Assembly (NCBI GenBank): GCA_011037195.1
Contig: JAAEAF010000223.1
Location: 1-64,000, forward strand
Origin: Triatoma infestans
Taxonomy: Eukaryota; Arthropoda; Insecta; Hemiptera; Reduviidae
Reading direction: 5' to 3'
Length of the DNA: 64,000 nucleotides
Notes under the pieces: generated by a model
What the model was told of the DNA's origin: nothing
Database searches by the model: none
What the model saw: only the letters and a program-made list of their open reading frames with translations
Translations under genes and position numbers: made by a program
Part shown: piece by piece, positions 1 through 13,600 of the stretch
How positions within the stretch are numbered: the stretch's first letter is position 1
Layout of the letters: the number at the start of each line of letters is the position of its first letter

Positions 1-229
1 ACCCAACAAAACGGTGAATTCTGCACTTGCAGAACTTGTGTCCCGAGATACAGTAGCAATCCCATTATCAACAGCATCACTCACTCTCTGGAAAAAAACT
101 GAAGATAACTTACAATTGGTATGGATAAAAGGACACTACGTAATAAAGATTTATAGTAATGGCCGATAGTTTAGGAAAAATCGCCACACTAGAAGGGGAA
201 TATGTTCTGTTTGCGAGCCTAAGCGACTT
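1..229. other. Unassigned window edge
   Basis: No gene is recognised here. On the plus strand one frame stays open over roughly the first 110 bases and includes QLVWIKGHY, faintly like the end of an RNase H domain, but too short to assign. The rest is AT-rich sequence downstream of the mariner relic that follows. Confidence 0.3.
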
Positions 230-1300
230 TAATACTGAAGTCAAAAAGCAAGTCTCAGATTTCTCAATGTAGTCTCCCTTTAGTTCAATACACTTTGTCC
301 AACGTTTCTCCAATAACTGGATTTCGTCGCTGAAGTGCAATTCTGGAAAGTCTTCAAAATATCCATTTTCCGCTGCTATCACCTCTTCATTTGACCCAAA
401 ACGTTTCCCAGCCACAAATTTCTTAAGATTTGGGAATATATGAAAGTCAGAGGGAGACCAAAATATGAAAGTCAGATCTGGCGAATAAAGAGGATGTTCC
501 AACAACTCATACTTCAAATCCCTCAATTTTCCCATTGCCAAAGCGCCTTTGTGGGCGGATCCATTGTCCTGATGAAAGAGGTTTTTTTCTTTAGCAAACC
601 AGGCCTTTTCTTTCTCATTTTTTCATCTAGCTGGTCAAGAAACAACCCCATTGACTGTTTGACCCTTTGGCAGGTAGTCAATTTGAAGAATCCCTTTGGA
701 ATCCCAAAAAAACACTAGCCGTAACCTTTCAAGCCGATGCAGTTGTCTTTGCTTTCTTCGGTGCATAGCCACCGGTGTATACCCACTGTTTGGACTGTTG
801 TTTGACTCAGGTGAAAAATAATGAACCCACGTTTTATCCATCGTAACAAATTGGCGTAGAAAATCGGTTGGATTCTTCTTAAAACGGCACGAACATTGCT
901 GAAAAACTCGATTCCTCATTTGTTTGTGATCAGCATTTAACAAATGCGGCATCTACCTTGCACAAAGCTTTTTCATACTGAGTTCTTTGTAAAATTTGCA
1001 AGTACCCTTTCTTCTGAGATGTCTACAGCTTCTCTATCTCATACACCTTTAATCGTCGATCATCTAGAACCATATTGCGTGTCTTCTCGATATTTTCTTT
1101 GGTAGTTGCAGTTTTTTGGCCGTCCTTCACTTGGATCATCTTCTTCAATCGATATACGACTACGTTTACACTCAGCTGCCCATTTTTTTTTTACTGTGGA
1201 TAACGAAGATGCAGGCTTCTTATACACTTCACCAACTTTGGATGAATTTCTGTTGGTAATAAACCATCCAAAACGAAGAATTTTATGACGGAACGGTATT
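230..1300 (-). pseudogene. mariner transposase pseudogene, near full length
   Basis: This is a mariner-family DNA transposon relic read on the minus strand. N-terminal helix-turn-helix segments (SLSTVKKKWAAE, then VLDDRRLKVYEIEK) lie around 1000-1230. The region with MDKTWVHYFSPES, including the first catalytic aspartate in the family's MDETW-like block, lies in the frame 635-952. The C-terminal part with HPLYSPDLT, NLKKFVAGKRFGSNEEV and RWTKCIELKGDYIE lies in 110-541. The three parts are in different frames with stops between them, and part of the middle around 545-635 is poorly preserved, so the gene is dead. The family normally encodes about 340 residues. I did not find convincing terminal inverted repeats. 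It lies upstream of the first visible exon of the plus-strand gene, probably in one of that gene's introns. Confidence 0.88.
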
Positions 1301-1640
1301 CAAGTTTATCATTTTGTCAAAAATACATAACACGCTTACTTTAAACAGCCGTATAAAACAAAACTATTTGTCTGATCAAATTCACATTTGGTATTTACTT
1401 TTGCAACAAGTGTGCCAACATAACAAAACATTAATTTCATTTGTACCAGTGCCATCTATGGGCTTTTCACCTTGCCCTAGTTATACCAAGTCATAGTCGC
1501 AGTCTCAAAACAAAGAGTCCGTGGAAGCAGGAAATATTACATATATATTACAATGCTAATTTACCAACCGTTCATCAAAATATTGTTCTAAAAAAAAAAT
1601 ACATATAATAGCTAAAAGTTTATAACTTAAAAATTTGCAG

Positions 1641-4600
1641 GAAACAGAAGAAAAGGAAGGCAAATCACGTGGTCGTAAGAAGAAGAAAAAATCAAAAAAG
1701 GTAAACCACTCTCATTCAATTTCTTTTCGATAAATAACATAGCATGCTAGAAAATGTACACTATCGTGAAGGGAAGAAAAAGGGTTGAATTTTTTTTTTT
1801 TTTTTTGAAGCGGGGTCAAGCACTGCGACCTTTTATCCGGTCTATTGTGCATATGCCCCCTGGGTGCGAAAGGCTTGCCCACAAGCACCCGAAACAGATG
1901 CATAGTCTGAACATCCGTTACTACAAACCTCCATCAGTCTGCGATCCCTAAGGATCCCAGTATCCTGAAGGGCTCTAGAGAGGGTATAATCCCTCTCATC
2001 CACTTGGTAGCTACCCAGGTTCTTGAACCTTCTCTGAGTGGCAGCCTCACAATCTGTTAGGAGATGTATTGGAGTTTCCTCCAGCTCCCCACAGAACCTG
2101 CACGAGCTATCACTTTCCAAACCCACCTTCACCAGATGTCCTCTAAGTCGGCAATGCCCCGTGAGGAACCCCGTAAGAACGCGGAGCTTGTTCTTGCTCA
2201 ATTCAATGCAGGCTTCCGATCTCCGTCGGTTATAATTTCCCAAGTAGATCTTGGTCTGCCGCAAACTGGGGAGGGAGTACCAGAGTTGAGATCTCCTCGT
2301 CTCTTCTTCCCTCCTAAGTTCTTCCGACAGAAACTTGTCGCTAACCCCACAAAAAGGTTCCGGCCCTAGAAGTGGGGTCGTAGCGCCTATCTTGCCAGGG
2401 CGTCGGCCGTCTCATTCCCTTCAATGCCAACATGCCACGGTATCCACCAAAGCACAACTTTGTTCCTCCTGCCTAGATTATTAAGTTTATCTACGCATTC
2501 CCAAACCTTTGAGAGTTAATAACTGATGCACTCAATGCTCTGATGGCTGCTTGACTATCGGAAAGGATAACAAGCTCCTGGTTCCTATATCTTCTATCGA
2601 GGTTAAATTGTACACATCTTCCAATAGCGTATATCTCCGCCTGGAAGATGCTGGGAAATTTATCCATGGGTTCAGAGTGCTTGATCCTTGGACCAACCAC
2701 CCCTGCCCCAGTCCCCTCGAGGGTCTTAGACCCACCTGTATACCATTTAAGGCATGTTCCTTAATGCCCAACAGAGCGGATCTTTCGCTCCACCCACTTT
2801 TGGTGCCCAGCTTCAACGAAAATTTTTTTAGTGAAGCTGTATTTCTTAATCATGCCATCTCTAGGGAGGTGCCGGATGAGGGAGCCCAGAGGTGAGGATA
2901 CCAACTCTCTAACCCCCAGCTTTCCCCCCTCCTGCACCACCCCTAGAGATCCTAAGAAGAGCTCCCTTCGCCGCCCTTTCCACCACTAGGTGCCGAGGTG
3001 ACAGATTGAGGATAACCTCCATCCCGGCGGTGGGACAAGTCCGCATAGTCCCCGTCATGCTGTACCTTGTCAAGAGTCCTCCTGACTGATACTACTTTGG
3101 TCTTCCTAAACTATGCCACTACGCCGTAGGTGATGACTGGTCTCACCGTCATGGTGTACATCCACCGTAGGATACTTGGAGGGCAACCCCAGAATTTGCC
3201 CGCCATCCTCCTACATATCATGAGGGCGCCAGTGGCCTTACTAACAATTGATTCAATGGGTTTCTTCAATAGGAGTTTACTATCAAATGTTACCCTAGAT
3301 ACTTAACCTCCTATTCCCACCCCAATTCTTCTCCGGCTAGCCGGATACTTTTAAGGCGTGGAAGCGTTCTTTTCCTAGTGAAGGGTATCGCAGTGGTTTT
3401 CGTTGGATTAACCTTCAACCCCACTGAGCCATACCACCCACTAGTAATATCTGACTCCCTCTGTATTATGTCACAGAGGGTTTCTTCAAACTTCTCTCTA
3501 GCAATAATGACGACATCGTCGGCATATTTCTGACTGGAAATGTCGAGGTCCGTCAGCTTGCAGAGGAGCTCATCCACCACCAGGCTCCACATTAGGGGTG
3601 ACAAAACCCCCTCTTGCGGACAGCCACTAGTATTGTGGGAGCGGATGGTCCGTGAGCCCACCTCTGTCTCTACCGTTCTTGTGGGCAGCATTTCCATCAT
3701 CCATCTGGCGGTTGTTCTGTCCACTCCCCTTCTAATAAGGGCTCTGCCAACCGCCTCATGGGAGGTATTATCAAACGCGCCTTCTATGTCCAGAAAGGCA
3801 CAGATGGCCGTTTCCTTAGCGTCTAGAGTCCTCTGGATTACATCTGTCAGCTGATACAGAGCAGTATCCGTCGACCTTCCCGCTCGATATGCTTGCTGAA
3901 AGGGTGCAAAGGCCCTCTCTAAGAACTCTGTCCTGATATATACCCGAGTGCCAAGCTACTCCGAATGATCCTAACCAGGTGTGGAAGAACCTCCTTTAGG
4001 CCCTTTTGTAGAAGGGCAGGGAAAACCTTATCCACACCAGGCGACTTGAAGGGCTGAAAATTGTTTATTGCTCATTCTATTGTTGATGGCGTACAGATGG
4101 TTCTGGCCACCTCCCAGTCGTTCCTGGTCGGTCTGCTGGGCCCTATCGTCTCAGAAACATCCTCTGGTGGCAGGCTCCCCGGAAAATGGGTCCAGCATGA
4201 GTAGAGCACGTTGCTCCCCATCCTGCGTATAGCTGCCATCAGGTCTTTTGAGTGACATCGTTGCTCCAACACCATGCTTGGCCATTGCCTTATGCAATCT
4301 GGCCGCCACGGGTAAGGAGCTGATGTCCTCACTGAATTTCCTATAACTGGTTCTTTTAGCCTTCCTAATCTCCTTGTTGTAGGTAGTAAGCGCCTGCGTG
4401 TAGCTCTGACAATCTCCAGTGCGCTTTGCCCTATTGGAGAGCTTGCGCACTTTAGATCTTAGTTTGGACAGATCCCTGCTCCACCAGGGGGCATCCCTAC
4501 AGCAAAGGAGTCTACTCACGGGGCAGCTGGCTTCAAAGGCGCCATCCATCGCCCCATTCAACTCCTCTACCCTATGCTCCAGCTCCAAACGACATTGTGG

Positions 4601-7600
4601 CGCCCTCGCAGTGTCGATGCGTTTTAGAGCGCAGCCCAAATTGGTAACAAATTCCTCCCAATTTGTACGTCTGGGGTTTCTCCACTCCTCTCTCCCATCG
4701 CCAAGCCTCTCCAGATTGAATGTAATAATTCGATGATCTGAAAGGGAAGGCTCGTCCGAGACTTCCCACTCCCAACAAACTGCCCGATGCTAGGACTGCC
4801 GAAAGTAATATCCAAAACCTCCTCCCTTACCCTAGTCACAAACGTAGGTGACGCCCCAACATTAAAAATGTCTAGGTTATATTGGAGGATAAAGTCTAAA
4901 AGGTACTCACCTCTTCTGTTATCTCTTCTACTCCTCACACTCTGTTGTGGGCGTTCGCATCGCACCCAATGAGGAGAGGCAGCTTCCGCTCCCGGCAGTA
5001 TTCCACCAACCACTGCACCTCCGCCGGCGGTACATCCCTGTCCCCAACGAAGCAGCTGGATGCTATCACAACGGCGCGATTGTTGCCTCCATAGTTCAGA
5101 TGGGCCAAAATGGATACCAGATCCCGGTCGTAAATTCTGAAAAGCATGTGTAGTTAATATTATTTCTGATCAAGATGCAGGCCCTAGGATTTTCGCTTTT
5201 AGCATCCCATACTACCTTGCTGTACTTACCTGACAGTCCGCAAATCTGTCCTTTGACTGTCCACGGCTCCTGAATCAGCACCAGGTCAAGTAGCCTCTTG
5301 GCGAACAACCTCGCAATGGTGGCCGATGCCCCGTTGCATGGTGCAAGTTCACCTGGGCTATCCCGGTGCCCAGTCCCGAGGGGTGCTTGCTCATGGGAGG
5401 GTGGGGTAGCACCCCCTCCTCTCCCAGGAGCTTCTCCTCTTTTTTGACAGAGAGACATGCCCGGTGAGCTGAGAGATCCATTGCTCCCATATCTCCCAGG
5501 CTCTCTCGTCGCTGAGTGTCATACTCATGCCCCGGGGATAAACTCTCCCTCGGTGGCTCTTCCGCTGGAGTAGAGGTCAAAGGAGCTTGCTGCTCCTTAA
5601 CGTCCCCTTCTCCCTCCAGCTTCTTCCAGCCTGTAATGGGGAGCTTCCCAAACCGAAATCGGATGGTGCCTTCTCCCCTCTTGACTGCCTCGAACGAATG
5701 ATCGTCGATCGCGACAGTCATCAAGAGACCTCTGTTCTCCTCTTTACAGACGAGGATTTTCCAAGCCTTCGAGTTAACTCCCACGTTCTGGGCATCCACT
5801 AAGGCTAAAACCTTCCTGATGCCCTTCTCTGCACTTCTTGGAAAGAAGGTAGACGGTGTGCATGATGATGCTTCTCCCGAGCACGACATCAGCTCCACTC
5901 CCGTCCAAGTACTCAGGATCGGCACCCTGCTTTGCAGCTAGTCCGCTGTGTGCTGGTTAAAACAATCCAACCACAGAATCCCCGGACGAAAATGTATGCC
6001 CTCGAATTGGAGCTTATGCTGCCATCCAAGGCTATCTCCTCTACTATGGCATCCTCCAGTGCTGATAGCTCCTCAGCATTGAGTGTTACATCCGGCAAGC
6101 CTCGAGGCATCACCCCCAACTCTCACCACCTGTGCTGCACCGGATAGCTGGTGCCAGGTCGGCGAAGGCCTGGGTTCGCCACCGAGGATGTCCCAGGATT
6201 CACAGTACCAGAAGGTGCCACCCTTCTTCTTTTAACATCTTTCCTTTCGGGAGGTGTTATGAATTCTTTGGGTTGATCTCGAAGCCACTATCGCAACTGG
6301 TTTTTAACTTCTTCATTGGATTGAAAATGTTTCCCACGTAGAGCCTCTTTAAGGGGACCTCAAAACAGATATTTCCGGTGAAAACTCGCTATACTAGGAG
6401 TAAGAGAAAGTAAATAGGTACTCAAATAAAGCGTAAAGATACGCACAGTTTTTTGTTACATCTGAATATAACATTACATCCTATTGGTATGAATACTGAT
6501 TTAAAAAAAAAAATTATTTTATTTTCAGAAAAAAACAGAAAAAAAGGAGCCATTATTTTGTATTGAATCGAAAACGTATACAATCTTGCAAAAACGAAAT
6601 AGAGCATTATATAGAATAGTTCGTAAGAAAATAACTCACTTGCCAAACATATTGAAATTTAAAAAATGGTCATTCAAAGATGTAAGTTTTAATAATTATA
6701 ACACTATTAACCTTTTTACCACTAAGCATCCTCGGTACTGCAGTCTCGAATTTTACACATACATACATATTTTACATTTCATAAAGTGCTGGCTTTAGGA
6801 AGAGCGAGACCCTAATCAAACGAATTGAGCAGCTCCCCCCTAACAGGAAAAGTTTTTCATACGGTACCTATAGAGATTTGGATTATAAAATCATGACATC
6901 TCTAGGACGGAACATAGCGTGAGTAGTGGGGGTGTATAGAGCTAATTCCAGATGTAATATCTCGATAAGTAAGCGAAGGCCCTAATTTCGAGACTAGACA
7001 ATGCTGCTCTTTAGATTTTCTATTTCTAGAAGCCTCTTCACCTCACTGTTCGATGATAGGCAATGTTATCAGCAACACTGCTTAATAAAAAGAAGTATAA
7101 GTAAAGTAATGCCTGTTTTTTTCAGGCGGCGGGCTTAACGTCCAACTACCAAATTAGGTGTCGTAGACGGGGGGGCGGAAGCACCTACTTTACTGTTTAC
7201 ATTTTTTAAATGAATATAAAATTTAACAGTTATAAGCGGGGCTCGAACTGGAGACCTGCCACTACACCAACACCCCGCACAAAATTAATACCAACAAACA
7301 GAAATTAATAATAATTAATATTTTCAGCATTCACTATATAAATGCCCTGATGTTCTAAGTTTGGGATTTTTGAAAAAAATGAAGAAGGAAAAAGTGTTAA
7401 CAGCAAAACAGAAAAAACAGGTAAATTCTATCACTTTAATTTTATTATTTTATATATATTTTTGTTTTATGTTTTGGAAAAATGGATTTATTGCTTTTTG
7501 ATATAGCAGCAATACCTTTTTTTTTATTTATTTATATCAATATATTTTTTGACAAAATCCATATTATTTTTATATATATAAATAATACATACTTATATTT

Positions 7601-10600
7601 TATATAATATTGTATTTACGTTATATTTTTCCAGCAATATCTTTTTCAGTATGTCCGAGTGGTGCTTTTTATTTATTTACTGCTGTTCCAAAGGTAACTG
7701 AGGTGATTAGATAACAGAGACATTACCCACTTGTCACATGTCTTAAGGATGTCCTCAAAGCTCTTCTTTTGTGCGTCACCTCTCTGGCTTATCTAAGAAT
7801 ACTACATTAACAGAACATAACAGATGAATTAATATAATAGTTATTTATTTAAAATTATTTAATGTTTTTTTTTTTGTTTTTTTTTGAGGCGACCGATGCA
7901 CGCGACCTTTACGATCTATTGTGCTATGACCCCTGGGTGCCGCAGGCTTGCTCACAGCACCCAAACAGATGTCCCAGGTGGACACCGTCTACAACACTAT
8001 CATCAGGTTAAGATCCCTAAGGAATCGTAATAACCTGACGGGCTCTCTAGGGAGGATATATTCCCTTTCTTCACTTAGTAACTACCCAGGTTCTTAATTC
8101 TTCTCTGAATGGCAGCCTTGTAGTCCTTTAGGAGATTTAATGGAGTTTCCTCCATCTCCCCACAGAATCTGCATGTGTTGTCACTCTCCAAATCTAGTTT
8201 TGTCCGGTGCCCTCTGAGTCAACCATGCCTCGTGAGGAAACCCATAAGAACGCGGAGTTTGTTGTTAATACGACCGATGCAGGCCTCCGATCTCCGTTGG
8301 CTATGATTTCCCAGGCAGATCTTGGCCTGCTGCAGTCTGGGAAGGGAGTTACAGAGTTGAGACCTCTTTACCTCAAAGTGTAGTATTTAAAAATTTAATT
8401 ATTTATTTAACTAACATAAGCTCCAAAAAAAATAATAATAATAATAATAATATTTATTGAATAATCACATTTATTGAATTTATTATGGTCAAGAAACAAT
8501 TTTGTATTGAATGGAATTATATATATAATCAAAATATTTTTTTAAAGTATAGCCCACTCATTAAGAAGCTCATTCAATTCGGTGACAAGGCGCGCAGGTT
8601 ATGTGCGCAATGAGAAAGCGGACGAATTGTCACGAGAAGGTTCAAAAATAGAAATTTAAAGGGTCCAAAACCTTTTACACAAGCTTATGGATAATATGTT
8701 CATCCAAGGCAGTGTGGATCTAAACGATTATGGTGGGTTTGTTGACCGGGCAGTATAGATTCAGGAAACATTAATTTAAATATCTCACTAATGGGTTTAG
8801 ATGATAGTGCATATGTGCGAGATTCCTCAAACTGGACGTTGAATCCGAGCTATACAGAGGCGCATCTCAGGCGACTTTGAGGCTTGCTTGTGATAAGCAC
8901 CAGATTTGCGTATATGCTTTGAGCCAGTGGTTTACGTATGTTAACCGAACGTCTTCTTACTAGAACCTTTTTGTATTTCTAATGAAAACTCAATTTCGAA
9001 AATCTGACACGATCGTAATATTTCCTCTTATTAAGAGTGTAAGAGAAAGTAAAAATTTAAGTCTCCATATTTAAGTGGTTATTATTAAAAATGGAGTATT
9101 ATAGATATCATAAGTTCCTTCTTTTGGATAGTAATGTCCGGGGAAAAAATGTATAATTTAATTGAGTTTTTACTCGAATATTATTTGGGTGTTAAAAAGT
9201 TTTGGTTGATTTGACTCTCTTTTTAGCTGACTGGTTCAGTTCAGATGATAACTGCCACCTATCTCATGTTCTGGTAAAATATAGCCTAATTGTTAAAGAG
9301 GAAGACCTGGAAATGTTGAACACATTATATGCCGCGTCTTTAAAAAAAACTTTTGATTCAGTCTAGTATTTCGAAGAATAAGTCTTTCTATTTAACGCAT
9401 TTATTTATTTTGTAGTTTTGTATGTGTTTTCTACAATAACTAGTTTATTTTGTTTTTGAGGGCTGGAAAAAAACAGCATACTGACATTATTATCTACTTT
9501 TGGTTGCTAATTGCCTCAAACTGCCAGTATATTGGTGGAAAAAAAAACCAGCCCTGTCTTTTCAAATTTAACATAGTCTCTTTTTTATCTTTATTAAAGC
9601 TCCTGTACCCTCTTCCTCTTCTTCCTTCTCCATTCTTGCAGAAATAAGGGAATCTTGAGAGTTACCGCTCTTGTTCTTAATCTTTCGGTCATTTAAATAT
9701 CTGAAACAATTTTATGGTTAATACCTGTGTGAATGTTATGTTGTTTTAGGGCATAAAATGTATGAGAGTTGTTGTACTCAGAACTAAAGTATACAGAAAG
9801 ATCATTACTAAGCCGAAATAATTTTTATTTTAAATTCCCTTCGATGAAATTGCATATGCAAAGTAGCACTTCCTTTCTCATTATTGCCAATATACCTTCA
9901 GTTTATCAGAACGATTATCACCGTGTGACGTCATGTCTGAGCGATAAACTGAGTAAACTGCGCAGTTTGCGCAGATAATAACGCAGGTACTAGATCTGAC
10001 CATCTAGGTCCTCTTTTCATAAGAGAACTGCGCAGTTCACACAGGTGCTCGGACGGATCCGTCAGTTATCGTTTGTTCTCCATCATGGAAAGACCCCCAC
10101 ATTACAAAAAAAAAAGAGGCAACTTTATCTTTCATAGAGGCTTATCGTTCGTTGCCAGAGTTATGGGACACCGAAAATCGGTTTACTTCAGCAGAGTGGA
10201 AGAAGACCGAAGCGTATGACGGGCCTCATTGAAAAACTGCGACTAATTGAACGTGACGCGACGAGAGAAAGTGTTGTTAAAAAAATCAATAACCTTTGCT
10301 CTACGTACAGAAAAGAGTTAAAAAAAGTGAACGACTCCAAACGGTCTGGAACTTCTCCTGACGATATCTACATTCCGTCACTGTGGTATTATAATGACCT
10401 TCTCTTCCTGGTTGACCAAGAAACTCTCCTGACTAGAGTACCACTGTTTACTCCATTCTTTCCGTTTTTTCTTCTTTTATTCGGCCAGCATTAAAACCAA
10501 AGCAGCTAACATACAACAACCTGCTACTTCGTACTGGCTCATTGTTTTAATCGATAGGACCACAAAACATTCATGCAAGCGCATTCACGACCAAATTCGC

Positions 10601-13600
10601 CAGAACTGGCACAAAAACTGAAATGAGCTGATAAAAAATATTCAGCTAGACCGCACACTCTCAGTTCAGTTTCTCGCTCAGTTTTCCAGACAGATTTTCG
10701 TTCCAGTAAACTGAAGGTGAAGGCCTTAACATTACAGAGAAATTTTACACACTCGGATAGTTCGGTTGATTTTTTTTTTTTTTCTACAATATATGATACA
10801 TCTAAAAAGTATATGATTGATATCGGCCATTCTTCGCTCTACCGCAATCGCATTTGGGACTATTTAAGATATGTATTTTATAAAGGTGCGGCTTGGTGAG
10901 GTTATGGTTAAATCTCAGCCCCATTATCTTGGTATAAAAATGCTTTTTCCATCCAACACTTCAAACCAAGATTTACAAGATATTCGTTGCTGTATGAATA
11001 ATATTTACTTATATATTTATTTTCATATTGGTTCTGCCATAATTCTAAATACCGACCCTAAAAAAGTACTATTGCAACTGATTCTATTGTATTATATTTT
11101 CAGCAAGCAGAATTGGCGAAGACTGCCAAGAAATCAATCCATGTGCGGTGTGAAAAAATAAAAAGAAAAAAAGGTATCTTTAAGGTAATCCCTAATTTTG
11201 TTTTTTGTTTAATTATTGAATGGACAGTGTCCAGTTGTTCATTTATAATTATTGTTAATTTCAATAAGGTATTTAATTTTCATTAGTTCTTTAATAATCT
11301 ATTAATAGTTGTAAACAAAACTCCCCCATCCCATTTGGCTCCAAAGCACATCCTATTCTGTTGTCTAAATTTAACACATCTGTAAAGATAGGTCTATTGT
11401 TTCTTCTTTATTATGGGCTGACAGATACCCAAGCAAAAGCATGCAGAGTCAACCAAACAGGTTGGCAACTAATAAAGTTCCAAGGCTCTCTGACCCTATA
11501 GGGTATTACAGACCCTACGCTTCTAGTTATGATCTTGTTGAACTGTTTGAAAATTCACTGACTGAAACCGCCATTTCTTTTGCCAACTCTATGGCAAAAA
11601 TTGAAACATTGAAAAAATTGAACAATTAATAAAATTCATTATTTCCAGATATCAAGAAGAAAACGGAATCGCGCACTTAGAGCACTGAAAGCAGCACAAA
11701 AAGTGGTAATTTTTTTTAATAATTTTCTCAAATATTTTTTATACACAGTTTGCTTGAAACTTTTTGGTCTGGCTCATAAGTAATTCCGTTTTTTTTTTTC
11801 TGAGTAAAATTACGATTCCGCATGACGTTTCAGTACCTTTAGTACTCACCAAAATAAATATTCTATGAAAAAAAGTTTCAAACAAAACGGAAACATTTAT
11901 ACATGTGTAGTTAGGGTCAAGGTTTAAAGAAACCCATTAATGTCATTGTCGAGAAAAGCTAATGTGAAATATTCACACCATTTTCCTTACTATTACTAAT
12001 ACAGTTTAATGGACATTTTTTTTTTCTTTTTTTTTAATTTTTACTTATAACGTGTATAAATGTTGAGTTGGGCTTGCCATAAAAAGAGGTGGTAGGGGTT
12101 TCCTAAAATCAGATTTTCCAGCAAAAAGTTGCATATAAATGCGGTACATTTTTATCTGTGCAGTTCCTAAGGTTAAAATTAAGGCGGCCAGTATGGGGAA
12201 ATTGCACACAAGGCCAGTGTGTAGTTTAATGGTGCAGACGACTTTGTGGAAGAAACTGTGGCCTGCGCCCCAGTCTGACCCTCTGGGTTAAGACCAGGGT
12301 CATTAGACCAAGATTATATATGGGTCGGTGGTCTGGTGGGCCAAGACTCTGCAGAAGGGGTTGGTGGAGGAGGCTGAGTGGGATCCAAAGGCAAGCATAT
12401 GCCTGGGTGCGACGGGGGCCATGAGAACCACCCCAACTGCGGCGTTGGAGGTCCTCCTTAATCTACCACCGCTGCATATTTTCATCCAAGGCGAGGTCAG
12501 AATAGGCGTAGGCTCCTGCAGGGGCCGCCACCTATTACCTTTAGGCACGACTATGTTAACCAGAGCCTGATTGAGGAAGTTAAGGGTAACCATTTACTTG
12601 GTATGCCTACTGTCAGGATGATTCCTAAGTTTTATTTTGAAAGGAACTTCCACTTTGTCATACCACAGGGACGAATGGGACACGGATCCCCCTCCGCTCG
12701 GCAACTCGATCTGGTATACAGACGGCTCCAAAACTCCGACTGGGGTCGGAGCTCGGGTCTATGGGAGCAAGCCTAAACTTAAGATTAAAGCCAGCCTAGG
12801 GAAGTAAGCTACTGTCTTTCAGGCTGAAGTAGTGGCGCTTCAGCTCTCTGTGCTAAGATTTTAAGGCAACAATTGGAGGGAAGGAGAGTGGCCTTATACT
12901 TTGTTAGTCAGGCTGCCTTGAAGGCACTTTCTTCACACCAAATAGTATTGCGATTGGTGTAAGACTGCCTATCTGCCCTAACCGAGGTGGGTGCTCGCAA
13001 TAAGCTGACACTAGCTTGGGCGCCGGGACATGCGGAGTTACTGGGCAAAATTACAAACCTAGCACTTTTATTTGTAGCATATTTTCCTGGAAAAATAATT
13101 TAGGATGTTCTGAGAAATCTATGAGCTCAAATTTCAAATACTAGGTTTGTTAAATGTTATGTAGACAAAAAGTAATTACATCAACTATTATTATGACCTG
13201 GGCAATATCTCGCCCACATCACCTCCTCCAGATTAAGGCTCGTTAGGATCCTCAATATTCTGGAGGGACTCTAGCGAGCATATATTGTCCTCATCTTCTT
13301 GGCAACTTCCCAGGCTACTAAATCTTCTCTGGGTGACAGCCTCGCAAATAGAATCTGCAAGTGCTATCACTCTCCAAGCCCAGCTTGGTCAGCTGTTCTC
13401 TGAGTCCACAGTGCCTCGTGAGAAAGAATGCGGAGCTTGTTCTTACTGAGATCAATGCATCCCTTCGATCTTTTTGGTTTGTAATCTCCCAAGCAGATCT
13501 TTGCCTGCCTGAGTTGCGTTCTTCCTCTCCTTCTCCTCTTTCTTAAGTTCCCGTAGGAGAAACTGGTCGCTGACCCGACAAAAAGGTTCAGGCACCAAGA

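Noticed and set aside
1754..2369. Plus-strand open frames opposite the LINE
   Set aside because: They are shadows of the minus-strand LINE ORF2; no independent motif.
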